From Tritrichomonas foetus (taxonomy: Eukaryota > Parabasalia > Tritrichomonadida > Tritrichomonadidae), in assembly GCA_001839685.1 (NCBI GenBank), contig MLAK01001294.1, positions 2,318-24,043 of the forward strand: DNA of 21,726 bases. The letters are read 5' to 3'. Under the pieces are notes generated by a model. It did not search any database. It saw nothing but the letters and a program-made list of their open reading frames with translations, and was not told the origin of the DNA. Of the stretch, positions 1-6,948 are shown one piece after another. Positions within the stretch are counted from its first letter, which is position 1. Each line of letters begins with the position of its first letter. The position numbers and the translations under genes were made by a program.

Positions 1-128
1 AAGATCAAAAAAAATTGTATTTTTATTTGGTCATCAATATCGGCCAAAGCAATATTGAAATATTAAGAAATATAGAATTATGAGCCCAATGACCAATTAT
101 TAATTGAAAAAGCGTTGAAATTTGGTAC

Positions 129-1112
129 ATGTTTTCTTTCTTTCTTTCTGTTGTTTCTTCAAAGATTCTCCTTTCACAAGCAGAAGAAAAATCTTTTGTT
201 TCATGGATGCGCACCAATAATAAATTTTATACAGGCGATGAATATCATTTTCGTCTCGGACTTTTCCTGACTCAACAAAGATGGGCAAATGAATTCAACC
301 GCAAAGGAAGTTTGTTTACAGTTGGTTTAAATAAGTTTTCGGCTTACACTCCTGCCGAGCAGCGCGTTTTATTAGGGGTCAAAATATCTTCACAGAAATC
401 TCTCGAAAATTCCGGCAAGAAGTCATTCAAATTGACAGAACAGCAGAAAAAGGCAGTTCCTCCTCAACTTGATTGGCGCGATAAAAACGTCGTAAATCCA
501 ATTAAAGATCAAGGTGACTGTGGCTCATGCTGGGCATTTTCAGCAATTTCTACAGCTGAATCGGCTTATGCTATTAAAAACAACGAGCTTTTGTCATATT
601 CTGAGCAAAATTTGGTTGATTGCTGCCCTTTGTGTTTTGGCTGTGTCAGCGGTTTTCCGAATTACGCATTAAAGCATGTTGAGACTACTCAGAACCACCA
701 GTTTTGTCGTGAAAGTGATTATATATATACTGCAACGGATGACCAAGGTTGTCGCTTTTCTCAATTTGATCATGTTGGCTATTATTCAGGGTCTGTTTCT
801 GTTGAGCGATATGATGAACAAGATTTGCTTGAAAAAGTTGGAACATATGGTGTCGCATCAATTTGCATGGATGCACATCTTCCAACTTTTTTGGCTTATC
901 AAAATGGAATTTATGAAACCGATGAGTGCTCTGAAAGATTTTTGAATCATGCCGTGAATGTTGTTGGCTATGGAAGTGAAAATGGCGTTGATTTTTGGAT
1001 TGCAAGAAACTCATGGGGAACTGGATGGGGTGAAAATGGATACTTTAGAATTCGCAGGAATGCAGATAACATGTGCGGGATTGCGACAGAGGCTTTTGTT
1101 GCACTTGCCTAA
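129..1112 (+). CDS. Cathepsin L-like papain-family cysteine peptidase (clan CA, family C1), secreted or lysosomal
   Basis: A complete 327-residue preproenzyme. Residues 1-18 are hydrophobic and look like a signal peptide. Residues 20-85 resemble the I29 inhibitor propeptide (FVSWMRTNNKFY, later LNKFSAYT). The mature enzyme probably starts near 110 (VPPQLDWRDKNVVNPIKDQG). The catalytic set is intact: oxyanion Gln128, nucleophile Cys134 in GDCGSCWAFS, His274 in LNHAVNVVGYG and Asn294 in ARNSWGTGWGENGYF. Further cysteines (131, 165, 166, 169, 172, 208, 246, 267, 316) could form papain-type disulfides. The length is normal for a cathepsin L. The ATG is the first one after an in-frame TGA at 105-107. 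No initiator motif lies close upstream, so the transcription start is unclear. The stop lies in a TAAA. Trichomonads secrete many such enzymes and also use them in lysosomes; which applies here cannot be seen. The family call is firm. Confidence 0.95.
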   Translation: MFSFFLSVVSSKILLSQAEEKSFVSWMRTNNKFYTGDEYHFRLGLFLTQQRWANEFNRKGSLFTVGLNKFSAYTPAEQRVLLGVKISSQKSLENSGKKSFKLTEQQKKAVPPQLDWRDKNVVNPIKDQGDCGSCWAFSAISTAESAYAIKNNELLSYSEQNLVDCCPLCFGCVSGFPNYALKHVETTQNHQFCRESDYIYTATDDQGCRFSQFDHVGYYSGSVSVERYDEQDLLEKVGTYGVASICMDAHLPTFLAYQNGIYETDECSERFLNHAVNVVGYGSENGVDFWIARNSWGTGWGENGYFRIRRNADNMCGIATEAFVALA

Positions 1113-1113
1113 A
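1110..1113 (+). terminator. TAAA overlapping the stop codon, candidate polyadenylation signal
   Basis: The stop codon of the cathepsin-like gene is the first three bases of TAAA. In Trichomonas the tetranucleotide UAAA, often overlapping the stop, is the polyadenylation signal, giving very short 3' UTRs. The role here is inferred from that pattern and from the same arrangement at two other genes in this window. Confidence 0.45.
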
Positions 1114-1132
1114 AAATCCAAGTAAGTTTTTA

Positions 1133-1156
1133 TTTTTTTTTTTTTTTTTTTTTTTT
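1133..1156 (+). repeat. Homopolymer run of 24 T
   Basis: An uninterrupted T24 begins 20 bases after the stop of the peptidase gene, in the gap between two convergent genes. Its exact length may be uncertain, since long homopolymers are prone to slippage and sequencing error. Confidence 0.9.
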
Positions 1157-1384
1157 CACGTATCCAATGATCCAATAAAAATGACTAGACATGTAGTATT
1201 AAAGTTAAATTGATGATGAGAATCAGAGTGAAGAGAAAAATGCGAATAAAATGAATGTGTTTTCATGGTATATCATATGGAAAATGATGGCGACATTATG
1301 AAAAAGTTGATAAAGTATAACAATAAAAGTATCTTCTATATTTATCTTTCTTTTAAGCTTATCTTGCATGATGAATAAGATATA

Positions 1385-1480
1385 AAATCAAATGAAGAAT
1401 ATATGAAATCAAATGAAGAAGATGCAAAATCAAATAAAGAATATATTAAATCAAATGAAGAAGATGCAAAATCAAATGAA
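1385..1480 (+). repeat. 21-bp minisatellite with a 42-bp higher-order unit, about 4.6 copies
   Basis: Units lie at 1385-1405, 1406-1426, 1427-1447, 1448-1468 and a partial unit from 1469. Each starts AAATCAAATGAAGAA or a one-base variant. Units 2 and 4 are identical and end GATGCA. Units 1 and 3 end TATATG or TATATT. The array is therefore really a 42-bp dimer repeat. The unit is a multiple of three and is open on the plus strand, reading KSNEEYM then KSNEEDA. It lies about 30 bases beyond the stop of the minus-strand VPS37-like gene. The remaining 1113-1508 gap holds no other gene. Confidence 0.9.
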
Positions 1481-1507
1481 ACAAGGAGAAATCAATCAAA
1501 CAAACAT

Positions 1508-1511
1508 TTTA
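1508..1511 (-). terminator. TAAA overlapping the stop codon of the VPS37-like gene
   Basis: On the minus strand the TAA stop is followed by A, making TAAA. This is the same candidate polyadenylation arrangement as at 1110-1113 on the opposite strand, so these two convergent genes appear to have separate 3' ends about 395 bases apart. Confidence 0.45.
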
Positions 1512-2270
1512 CTCAAGCATTGAATTCAACACTTGCTTCTTCTTTTTGAGCATGGCTTCCTCCTCTTTAATTGTTAGTAAAGCTTTCACGAGTTTCGCTT
1601 TACCGCGCTCAACAAGAGCGTTCGGTTTCATTGATCGAATGGTTTCTTCTAATTTGGTTGCGTTTTCTGCAAGCTTTTCATCAATTTTTGAAATTTCTTG
1701 TTCAATGAAGTCTTTTTTTGTTATACACACTTTTCTAGAGTGCTCAGATAATGAAATTTTCGCATTTTTTGCTTGCTGGTAAGAAACGTTAGTTTCGACG
1801 ATCATATCATCGATGTTTATTGCTGCCAGCTTTTGACTAGTTTCAATTTGCTTTTTAGCACTTTTTTCTTGTATTTCTATTGCTTTCAAACTTGGAATGT
1901 TTTTCATGAAATATTCCCTATCGTCAAGGGAAGGAGCGGCCATTCCGTTCTCTCTGATCTCCGGGATTATTGCGGCGAAGTTCAGGAGACGATACCTTTT
2001 CACGCGCGAATAGGATTGGAGATGTTGAACAAGATGGAATAATTGGAAGTAAGGTTGCCATTTTTCAATCATCAACAAATCAAGCGGGCGTGGTGAATCG
2101 TTCTCATAAACTTCTGGCGGATCGACAGGATAATTTTCTGTTATTTTGATACGAAATTGAATTGCGCGAAATTTTATAAAGTAAGAATCGGGCGGATGAA
2201 ATTGAAGTGTTTCAAACTGTTGTTTTGCTGCTTCATACTGACACTTTAGGATTTGGGAAAGATGATCCAT
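1509..2270 (-). CDS. UEV-domain plus Mod(r)-like coiled-coil protein, probable ESCRT-I subunit VPS37
   Basis: A 253-residue protein. Residues 25-90 look like the ubiquitin-conjugating/UEV fold without the catalytic cysteine: FRIKITENYPVDPPEV matches the strand-then-YPxxPP signature, and IEKWQPYFQLFHLVQHLQ resembles the tryptophan-containing region and final helix. Residues 114-253 resemble Mod(r): SLDDREYFMKNIPSLKAIEI corresponds to its opening, a long coiled coil follows, and SMKPNALVERGKAKLVKALL matches its FSPENLLARL-type segment. UEV plus Mod(r) is the VPS37A architecture. ESCRT-I helps sort ubiquitinated cargo into multivesicular bodies and acts in membrane scission. It is not TSG101/VPS23, because I see no steadiness-box signature. 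The call rests on pattern recognition of divergent domains and is fairly but not fully sure. The start is the first in-frame ATG, eight bases after a TCA that lacks the usual pyrimidine. Confidence 0.62.
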   Translation of the reverse strand: MDHLSQILKCQYEAAKQQFETLQFHPPDSYFIKFRAIQFRIKITENYPVDPPEVYENDSPRPLDLLMIEKWQPYFQLFHLVQHLQSYSRVKRYRLLNFAAIIPEIRENGMAAPSLDDREYFMKNIPSLKAIEIQEKSAKKQIETSQKLAAINIDDMIVETNVSYQQAKNAKISLSEHSRKVCITKKDFIEQEISKIDEKLAENATKLEETIRSMKPNALVERGKAKLVKALLTIKEEEAMLKKKKQVLNSMLE

Positions 2271-2739
2271 TCCTGAGTCAAATTTTCTGATTTACACAAA
2301 AAATGCCAAAAAATGTTAAAATATTTCACCTTTTGATGTATCGTTACGACCAGATAATAATTTAAAAAGTTATCTAAATGATTTTAATGAATGATTTGTC
2401 TCGTAGTGAAAATCATTTTATATTTATATTTAACAATACAATATGTCATATATGACTTATGGATTATGATATTATCATTTGATTAACTATTTGGGTTTTT
2501 ACCTTGAATCAGATCACGATTTAAATTTTTTTAGGAAAACCCGATCAATTTTATGCTGATTTTCTCAGAAACACTATAAATAGAGAAGAGAAGATATAGA
2601 TCACCACATCTATTACCTGAATAGCATAGAGTTCCAATCATGTCAAGATATTTTTTTTTATCTTTTCAAATATTCTATGCTTTGTATTCAAAAAATAACC
2701 CAACATTGTATCAACATCATTTCGAATCACTATTCAATG
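2271..2739. other. Divergent intergenic region, no gene seen
   Basis: This stretch separates the minus-strand VPS37-like gene from the plus-strand RhoGEF gene. It is AT-rich with stops in all frames. A weak imperfect inverted pair, AGCATAG near 2622 and CTATGCT near 2675, is the only structure noted outside the strong repeats that start at 2740. It presumably holds the upstream regulatory DNA for both genes. Confidence 0.6.
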
Positions 2740-2825
2740 TTTTACTACTCTTTCAATATATTTGATAGTCATTCCCAACTGTGAATCTACAAATGACTAT
2801 CAAATATATTGAAAGAGTAGTAAAA
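2740..2825. repeat. Perfect 34-bp inverted repeat with an 18-base loop
   Basis: The arm 2740-2773 is exactly reverse-complementary to 2792-2825, with 2774-2791 between them. I checked each base by hand. Each arm contains TTTTACTACTCTTTCAATAT and ends in a TCATT initiator-like motif (2769-2773 on plus, 2796-2792 on minus). The arms therefore look like one core-promoter module copied in opposite orientations. Confidence 0.92.
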
Positions 2826-2864
2826 TTATAATTATTCATTATAATTTTACTACTCTTTCAATAT
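2806..2864. repeat. Perfect 27-bp inverted repeat with a 5-base loop, sharing an arm with the preceding one
   Basis: The arm 2806-2832 is exactly reverse-complementary to 2838-2864, with only 2833-2837 as loop. Most of its left arm is the right arm of the 34-bp inverted repeat, so the two hairpins exclude each other. Its right arm carries the third copy of the module: 2845-2864 is identical to 2740-2759 in direct orientation. It ends 18 bases before the RhoGEF ATG. Confidence 0.92.
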
Positions 2865-2873
2865 TTCTGAGTG

Positions 2874-2878
2874 TCATT
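2874..2878 (+). promoter_or_regulatory. Initiator-like motif TCATT for the RhoGEF-kelch gene
   Basis: TCATT fits the trichomonad initiator TCA-pyrimidine-(A/T), in which the A is the first transcribed base. A start at 2876 would give a 7-base leader before the ATG at 2883, typical of trichomonads. It supports the ATG rather than the in-frame GTG at 2871, which lies upstream of the motif. The same motif occurs at the same 10-base offset in the upstream module copy (2769-2773). Confidence 0.5.
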
Positions 2879-2882
2879 TCAG

Positions 2883-5834
2883 ATGACAGGATTTATATGC
2901 ATTGTGAGTGATACTAAGCCGAATCTTGTTTTTCCAGTTTCAGTTATTCGTAACAGAACAGTTGCTGAACTTGCAGCAGAGTATATGAATAATTCCAAAA
3001 TTGTTGGATATTGTACAAAAAACTATATTTTACCAATAAAAGATGATTCCATTTTAATTAATGAATATCCTAATCTAATCTTAAAAGAGAGACCAGAACC
3101 CTATATTCAGCCAGATTTTTATATAAAAGAGATGCCATTATATTATGTTAACCATTTTGCTATATCAGTAAATGTCGTTACAGATGAAAAAGTACCTATT
3201 CCCAGCATTTTTATCAAATTGAAAGATAAATATCGAGTGAAAATACAAACATTGCAATTGTGCAATAAAGTATCGAAAAAATTTGATATTCCACATATTT
3301 CACAGGGATTGTTTATTGGTGAGATACCTCTTGATCCTGAGTCGGAAATTCGAAATATTCTTGAAGCAAAAAATGCTACATTTCATTGTTCATTACTTGA
3401 AAAGGGGAATAAGATTGTCAATCATCGTGCTAACATTATTAGTGAAATAGTTGCAACTGAAGAAGTTTTTATTAATGATTTACAGCAAATAATTAACTAT
3501 TGGCAGCCAAATCTAGCAAAGATTCTTGATCAAAATGATCAAAATCTTGTTTTTAAAGATTTTCCAATGATATTAGGCTGCCATTCACAATTTTTAAACA
3601 CTTTATTGTCGTTATTCAATGGATACGCAACTGAAGTTGCTGATCTTTTTCTTCAATTTGTTCAGTTCTTTAAAGTATCAATGAATTTTATCATCAATTA
3701 TCCGAGAATTATAGATTTATTTAATGCTCGTTCAAAAAGTTTTTCCAATAAATTGGCAGAATTACAATTTCAATTAGATGGAAGAGATTTGCTTACATTC
3801 TTAATTACACCAGTTCAGCGATTGCCTAGATATCTGCTATTTCTTAAACAATTGATAGAACACACTCCAAAATCACATCCTGATGCAATAAGATTACAAA
3901 GGGCCAGTGAATCTATCAATAGTATGACTCATCAAATTGATATTTCTTCTAAAAAAGCTCAAAATCTCACTGAGCTTTTAAAAATTCAACAAAAAATCAA
4001 AAATGATTTTGCAATTTTATCACCTTCACGAACGATTGTATCTCGATCAGTTGTTAAAATTGATGAAGATTTAAATGGATCATTTATTATATGTAATGAT
4101 ATTGTAGTTTTAATGAAAACAAGTAAAAAAGGCAGTGATGTGTTATTTGATGTCCCAATTGATGGCTTTTCTTATTCATTAATAAATGAATATTCAATTA
4201 TTGTTACTCCTTCAAAGAAATATAAAAAGGTAGATACATTCACATCCGTATCGGTAGGTTTAAGAAATAAAGCAATTATTAATGATTATAAGGTAACGTT
4301 TCAAACCGCAAAAAGTTTCGAAGAATTCTTTCAAAATATTGATAAAACTGAAAAAGAATTTTGTAATTCACCTGGCAATAATAATGAGACAGTATGGAGA
4401 GTAAGATGGGAAAAGGTAGATATTAAACTTCCAGAATTAGAAAGTCATTGCGCAATTGTCAAAAATGGAGCACTTTTAGTATTTGGAGGACGACAAGGGA
4501 ATACAATTCAAAGACCATCAAATCGACTTTATGTAGCAGTTTTAAAGCAAAAAACCTGCGAAGCCACCGAATCATTTACGAGTCCACGTTTATATCCAAC
4601 GATTAATTTAGTAAGAAAAAGACTTTTTATCATTGGTGGATTAAATAACAAAGAGAAAACACCAAAACAGATTATTGAATATGATTGTCATCGAAATCTT
4701 TGGTCTTTTGTTATAAAAAGTACAAAAACAGATTTTTCAGGTCGCTATATGCACACAACAATCACTATTAATTATAAACTATATATTTTTGGTGGGAAAA
4801 ATTGGCAATTAAATATACTGAATGATTTATATATTTTTAATCCACATGATCATTCATTTATTCATGAAAACACGCCATTGGAAGCCCGCTATAAGCATGC
4901 AGCATGTAACATTAACGAACACAAAATGATGGTGTTTGGTGGTAAAACAATGACAAAGAATGGTATATTAAACGATTTTTGGATCTTTGATACCAATTCT
5001 CACAAATGGACTAAATTTGAAACAGTGAATATAGTGGCTGGAAGATATTCACATTCAATGTTTTTTGAGAATAGAAAACTTTTTATTCTTGGTGGCTTTT
5101 TTGCAGATAAAACACCAGCAACACCAATTGTTATAGATATTGATAAGAAAGATGTTGTTTATCCTTTAGTTAGTGGAAATATACCTTGGAGAATTAAAAA
5201 TACTTGTTTTGCCCAACAATTTGACACAGGAACAATTTATTCTGTTTGTGGAAAATTTGGAACACAGAAAAAATCCTTTGGTTCAGTTTTCTCGATCAAA
5301 ATCTTTTCTAATGAAGATGTCAATCTTTCATTACTTGGATCCAAGGCTATAAATCCAAGTTCACCTAAATTAACAGTCAGGAAAATAGTAAAAAGAAAGC
5401 AAATTGAAAATATTAAAACAATAACTAACTTTCATTCAGGAAGAACATATAACATTTCACATGACAATAATAAACGAAATTCGAGCTTCCTAAGTAATCA
5501 TTTTACTCCTATTAACTTAGCTGATAACGAATCAAACAGGAAAAGTAATCCAAATATTTCATCAAATTTGCACTCAAAATCATCAAATTTAGCTTCAGGC
5601 AAGAATTCCAAAAATGTTCATGATTCACAAGAAATTGTTAAAAAATATGTGAACAGAAGAAGAAGAGATTCTCTTCCATTAAAACGAACTAATGTTCCGA
5701 GAAAAATTGATGTTTCAATGAGGAGATCTTCAGTTCCAAGAAAATTAAAAGAATCTCAATCTACAAAGAAAAGATGTCGAACATTATCACTCTCAATGAA
5801 GAGACTACTTAGTGAATTAGGAAACAACGAATAA
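2883..5834 (+). CDS. RhoGEF (DH-PH) fused to a kelch beta-propeller, with a basic Ser/Arg-rich tail
   Basis: A 983-residue protein counted from the ATG at 2883. Residues 1-175 are of unknown type, possibly ubiquitin-like or Ras-binding folds. A DH domain spans about 183-355: helix one is HRANIISEIVATEEVFINDL, and the conserved third region is LLTFLITPVQRLPRYLLFLK. A PH-like region follows at about 375-488. Six kelch blades span about 515-810, with Gly-Gly pairs near 535, 585, 637, 686 and 737 and a degenerate sixth (VCGKFG). The tail (830-983) is rich in Ser, Asn, Lys and Arg, with basophilic kinase-type sites such as RRRRDSLP and MRRSSVP. DH domains exchange GDP for GTP on Rho-family GTPases and so control actin. 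The kelch propeller probably binds a partner. The start and direct promoter context are discussed with the initiator and the flanking inverted repeats. Domain calls are firm; the GTPase partner is unknown. Confidence 0.9.
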   Translation: MTGFICIVSDTKPNLVFPVSVIRNRTVAELAAEYMNNSKIVGYCTKNYILPIKDDSILINEYPNLILKERPEPYIQPDFYIKEMPLYYVNHFAISVNVVTDEKVPIPSIFIKLKDKYRVKIQTLQLCNKVSKKFDIPHISQGLFIGEIPLDPESEIRNILEAKNATFHCSLLEKGNKIVNHRANIISEIVATEEVFINDLQQIINYWQPNLAKILDQNDQNLVFKDFPMILGCHSQFLNTLLSLFNGYATEVADLFLQFVQFFKVSMNFIINYPRIIDLFNARSKSFSNKLAELQFQLDGRDLLTFLITPVQRLPRYLLFLKQLIEHTPKSHPDAIRLQRASESINSMTHQIDISSKKAQNLTELLKIQQKIKNDFAILSPSRTIVSRSVVKIDEDLNGSFIICNDIVVLMKTSKKGSDVLFDVPIDGFSYSLINEYSIIVTPSKKYKKVDTFTSVSVGLRNKAIINDYKVTFQTAKSFEEFFQNIDKTEKEFCNSPGNNNETVWRVRWEKVDIKLPELESHCAIVKNGALLVFGGRQGNTIQRPSNRLYVAVLKQKTCEATESFTSPRLYPTINLVRKRLFIIGGLNNKEKTPKQIIEYDCHRNLWSFVIKSTKTDFSGRYMHTTITINYKLYIFGGKNWQLNILNDLYIFNPHDHSFIHENTPLEARYKHAACNINEHKMMVFGGKTMTKNGILNDFWIFDTNSHKWTKFETVNIVAGRYSHSMFFENRKLFILGGFFADKTPATPIVIDIDKKDVVYPLVSGNIPWRIKNTCFAQQFDTGTIYSVCGKFGTQKKSFGSVFSIKIFSNEDVNLSLLGSKAINPSSPKLTVRKIVKRKQIENIKTITNFHSGRTYNISHDNNKRNSSFLSNHFTPINLADNESNRKSNPNISSNLHSKSSNLASGKNSKNVHDSQEIVKKYVNRRRRDSLPLKRTNVPRKIDVSMRRSSVPRKLKESQSTKKRCRTLSLSMKRLLSELGNNE

Positions 5835-6150
5835 TTTTTCAAAATTTCCGATAAAAATCATATTCGATTTTTATGATCATGGATCAATAATTGATTTAGC
5901 TACATTATTTGGCAAACAAAAAATTCCCAATAAATAGAATAACTTCTTCTTTTCAAATTGGTCGATTTTGGGGATTTGTCGGTCATCTCAAAAAGTTTCA
6001 CATCATATAATATTCATTTCAATTTGACGCACTTTTTGTGAATATTATTTCTAAAATTCTTTGCATGTGGCATGATGAATCATCTCAAATTTTTTTGTGT
6101 AATATTAAATTTTTATTGAATAAATTTTTATTCATGGACAAATTTCACAT
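5835..6150. other. Intergenic region, no gene seen
   Basis: An AT-rich gap of about 316 bases between two plus-strand genes. A TAAA occurs about 20 bases past the RhoGEF stop, a possible polyadenylation signal. A frame open across 6038-6256 begins with GTG, overlaps the next gene and has no recognisable motif, so I leave it out. Confidence 0.6.
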
Positions 6151-6155
6151 TCATT
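6151..6155 (+). promoter_or_regulatory. Initiator-like motif TCATT for the small unknown gene
   Basis: TCATTTCTGTAA directly precedes the ATG at 6163 and closely resembles the RhoGEF initiator context TCATTTCAG. A start at 6153 would give a 10-base leader. This is the main reason to believe the short reading frame downstream is a real gene. Confidence 0.5.
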
Positions 6156-6162
6156 TCTGTAA

Positions 6163-6531
6163 ATGCAAGATTTTGCTGCACAAGGCCAACTTTTCCTTAA
6201 AGCATCATTCGGAAAATGTGAATTCAATCGAGATTCAGCAAAATTGCTTGCAATGATTCTTGACGAATTCGTTAATGTCGGACTGACTCGTGAAATGAAA
6301 AGGAACAAAATCAAGTTGCTTGAGTGGTTTGGCATAAATAAAGATATTTTAGTGCCTTATATTCCATTAATTAAGGTTCAATTTATTCCATATATTGAAG
6401 CAAAAGATCGAATTAAAATAGATGAAAAAATTAATAAATTAAGAGAGAAAAAGCAACAGTCTGTAAATAAACAAGAGATTATTATAAAAAACAAAAGAAA
6501 TTCCAAATCAAAATCAATAGAAAACTCTTAA
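6163..6531 (+). CDS. Small uncharacterised protein with a Lys-rich tail
   Basis: A 122-residue reading frame that I do not recognise. Residues 1-80 look globular and mainly helical, with LLAMILDEFVNVGLTREMKR and a hydrophobic stretch DILVPYIPLIKVQFIPYIEA. From about 85 it turns into a highly charged Lys/Asn/Ser tail (KINKLREKKQQ). There is no signal peptide or clear membrane span. Evidence that it is coding: a well-placed initiator motif 10 bases before the ATG, absence of low complexity in the first two thirds, and an amino acid mix like its neighbours. It converges on the thioredoxin-fold gene across a 414-base gap. The product could bind nucleic acid or other proteins through the basic tail, but nothing in the sequence decides this. 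Confidence 0.6.
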   Translation: MQDFAAQGQLFLKASFGKCEFNRDSAKLLAMILDEFVNVGLTREMKRNKIKLLEWFGINKDILVPYIPLIKVQFIPYIEAKDRIKIDEKINKLREKKQQSVNKQEIIIKNKRNSKSKSIENS

Positions 6532-6751
6532 TTCATGTTAAGAATACTCTTGCAATGAGACGCATTTTTTTGTCCTAATTTTTGGTTTATACAACCAATA
6601 TTTTCTAGATTTATCGAGAAAGAAATACATGATTTATGTTAGACATTAAAATTATGGAATTCATTTTTATAGAAGATGAGCATGAATTAAAATAAACATG
6701 TTTTTATTTGGTTTAATTAAATTGATTTTTTGGAATTTACAGCCCACAAAA

Positions 6752-6770
6752 TCAGAATTCCGAATTCTGA
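6752..6770. repeat. Short perfect palindrome (9-bp arms around one base)
   Basis: TCAGAATTC and GAATTCTGA flank a single C. A second small inverted pair follows (GACTTTT at 6769-6775, AAAAGTC near 6786). Both lie in the gap 6532-6945 between convergent genes, which holds no further gene. They might mark 3'-end hairpins, but short palindromes are common in AT-rich DNA. Confidence 0.5.
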
Positions 6771-6865
6771 CTTTTCTCTTAAAAAAAAGTCATGAAAAAA
6801 TTCTGACATAATCATAGAAACTAACTCTTCGAGCATTTAAAAGCTATTTTTTGGATGGAATAAGG

Positions 6866-6920
6866 AAAAAAAAAAAAACCCAAGAATCAAAAATTTATCT
6901 ATTATATATATATATATATA
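6866..6920. repeat. A13 tract and (TA)9 microsatellite
   Basis: A run of 13 A (6866-6878) and a (TA)9 dinucleotide repeat (6903-6920) lie 25 to 80 bases beyond the stop of the minus-strand thioredoxin-fold gene. They are simple repeats likely to vary in length between isolates. Confidence 0.85.
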
Positions 6921-6944
6921 ATTGTTTCCCATCAAAAATTGGAA

Positions 6945-6948
6945 TTTA
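6945..6948 (-). terminator. TAAA overlapping the stop codon of the thioredoxin-fold gene
   Basis: The minus-strand TAA stop is followed by A, again giving TAAA, the candidate trichomonad polyadenylation signal. It is the third such case in the window. Confidence 0.45.

Noticed and set aside
1133..1156. T24 run as the poly(A) tail of an inserted retrotransposon copy on the minus strand
   Set aside because: No target-site duplication or adjacent reverse-transcriptase-like sequence can be seen. A simple homopolymer explains it.
2871..2882. GTG as the RhoGEF start, adding four residues
   Set aside because: It lies upstream of the initiator-like A at 2876, and nuclear genes of this type start at ATG. 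The ATG at 2883 is preferred.
6038..6256. Plus-strand frame of about 70 residues
   Set aside because: Opens at GTG, overlaps the better supported 6163-6531 gene in another frame, and looks like translated AT-rich spacer.
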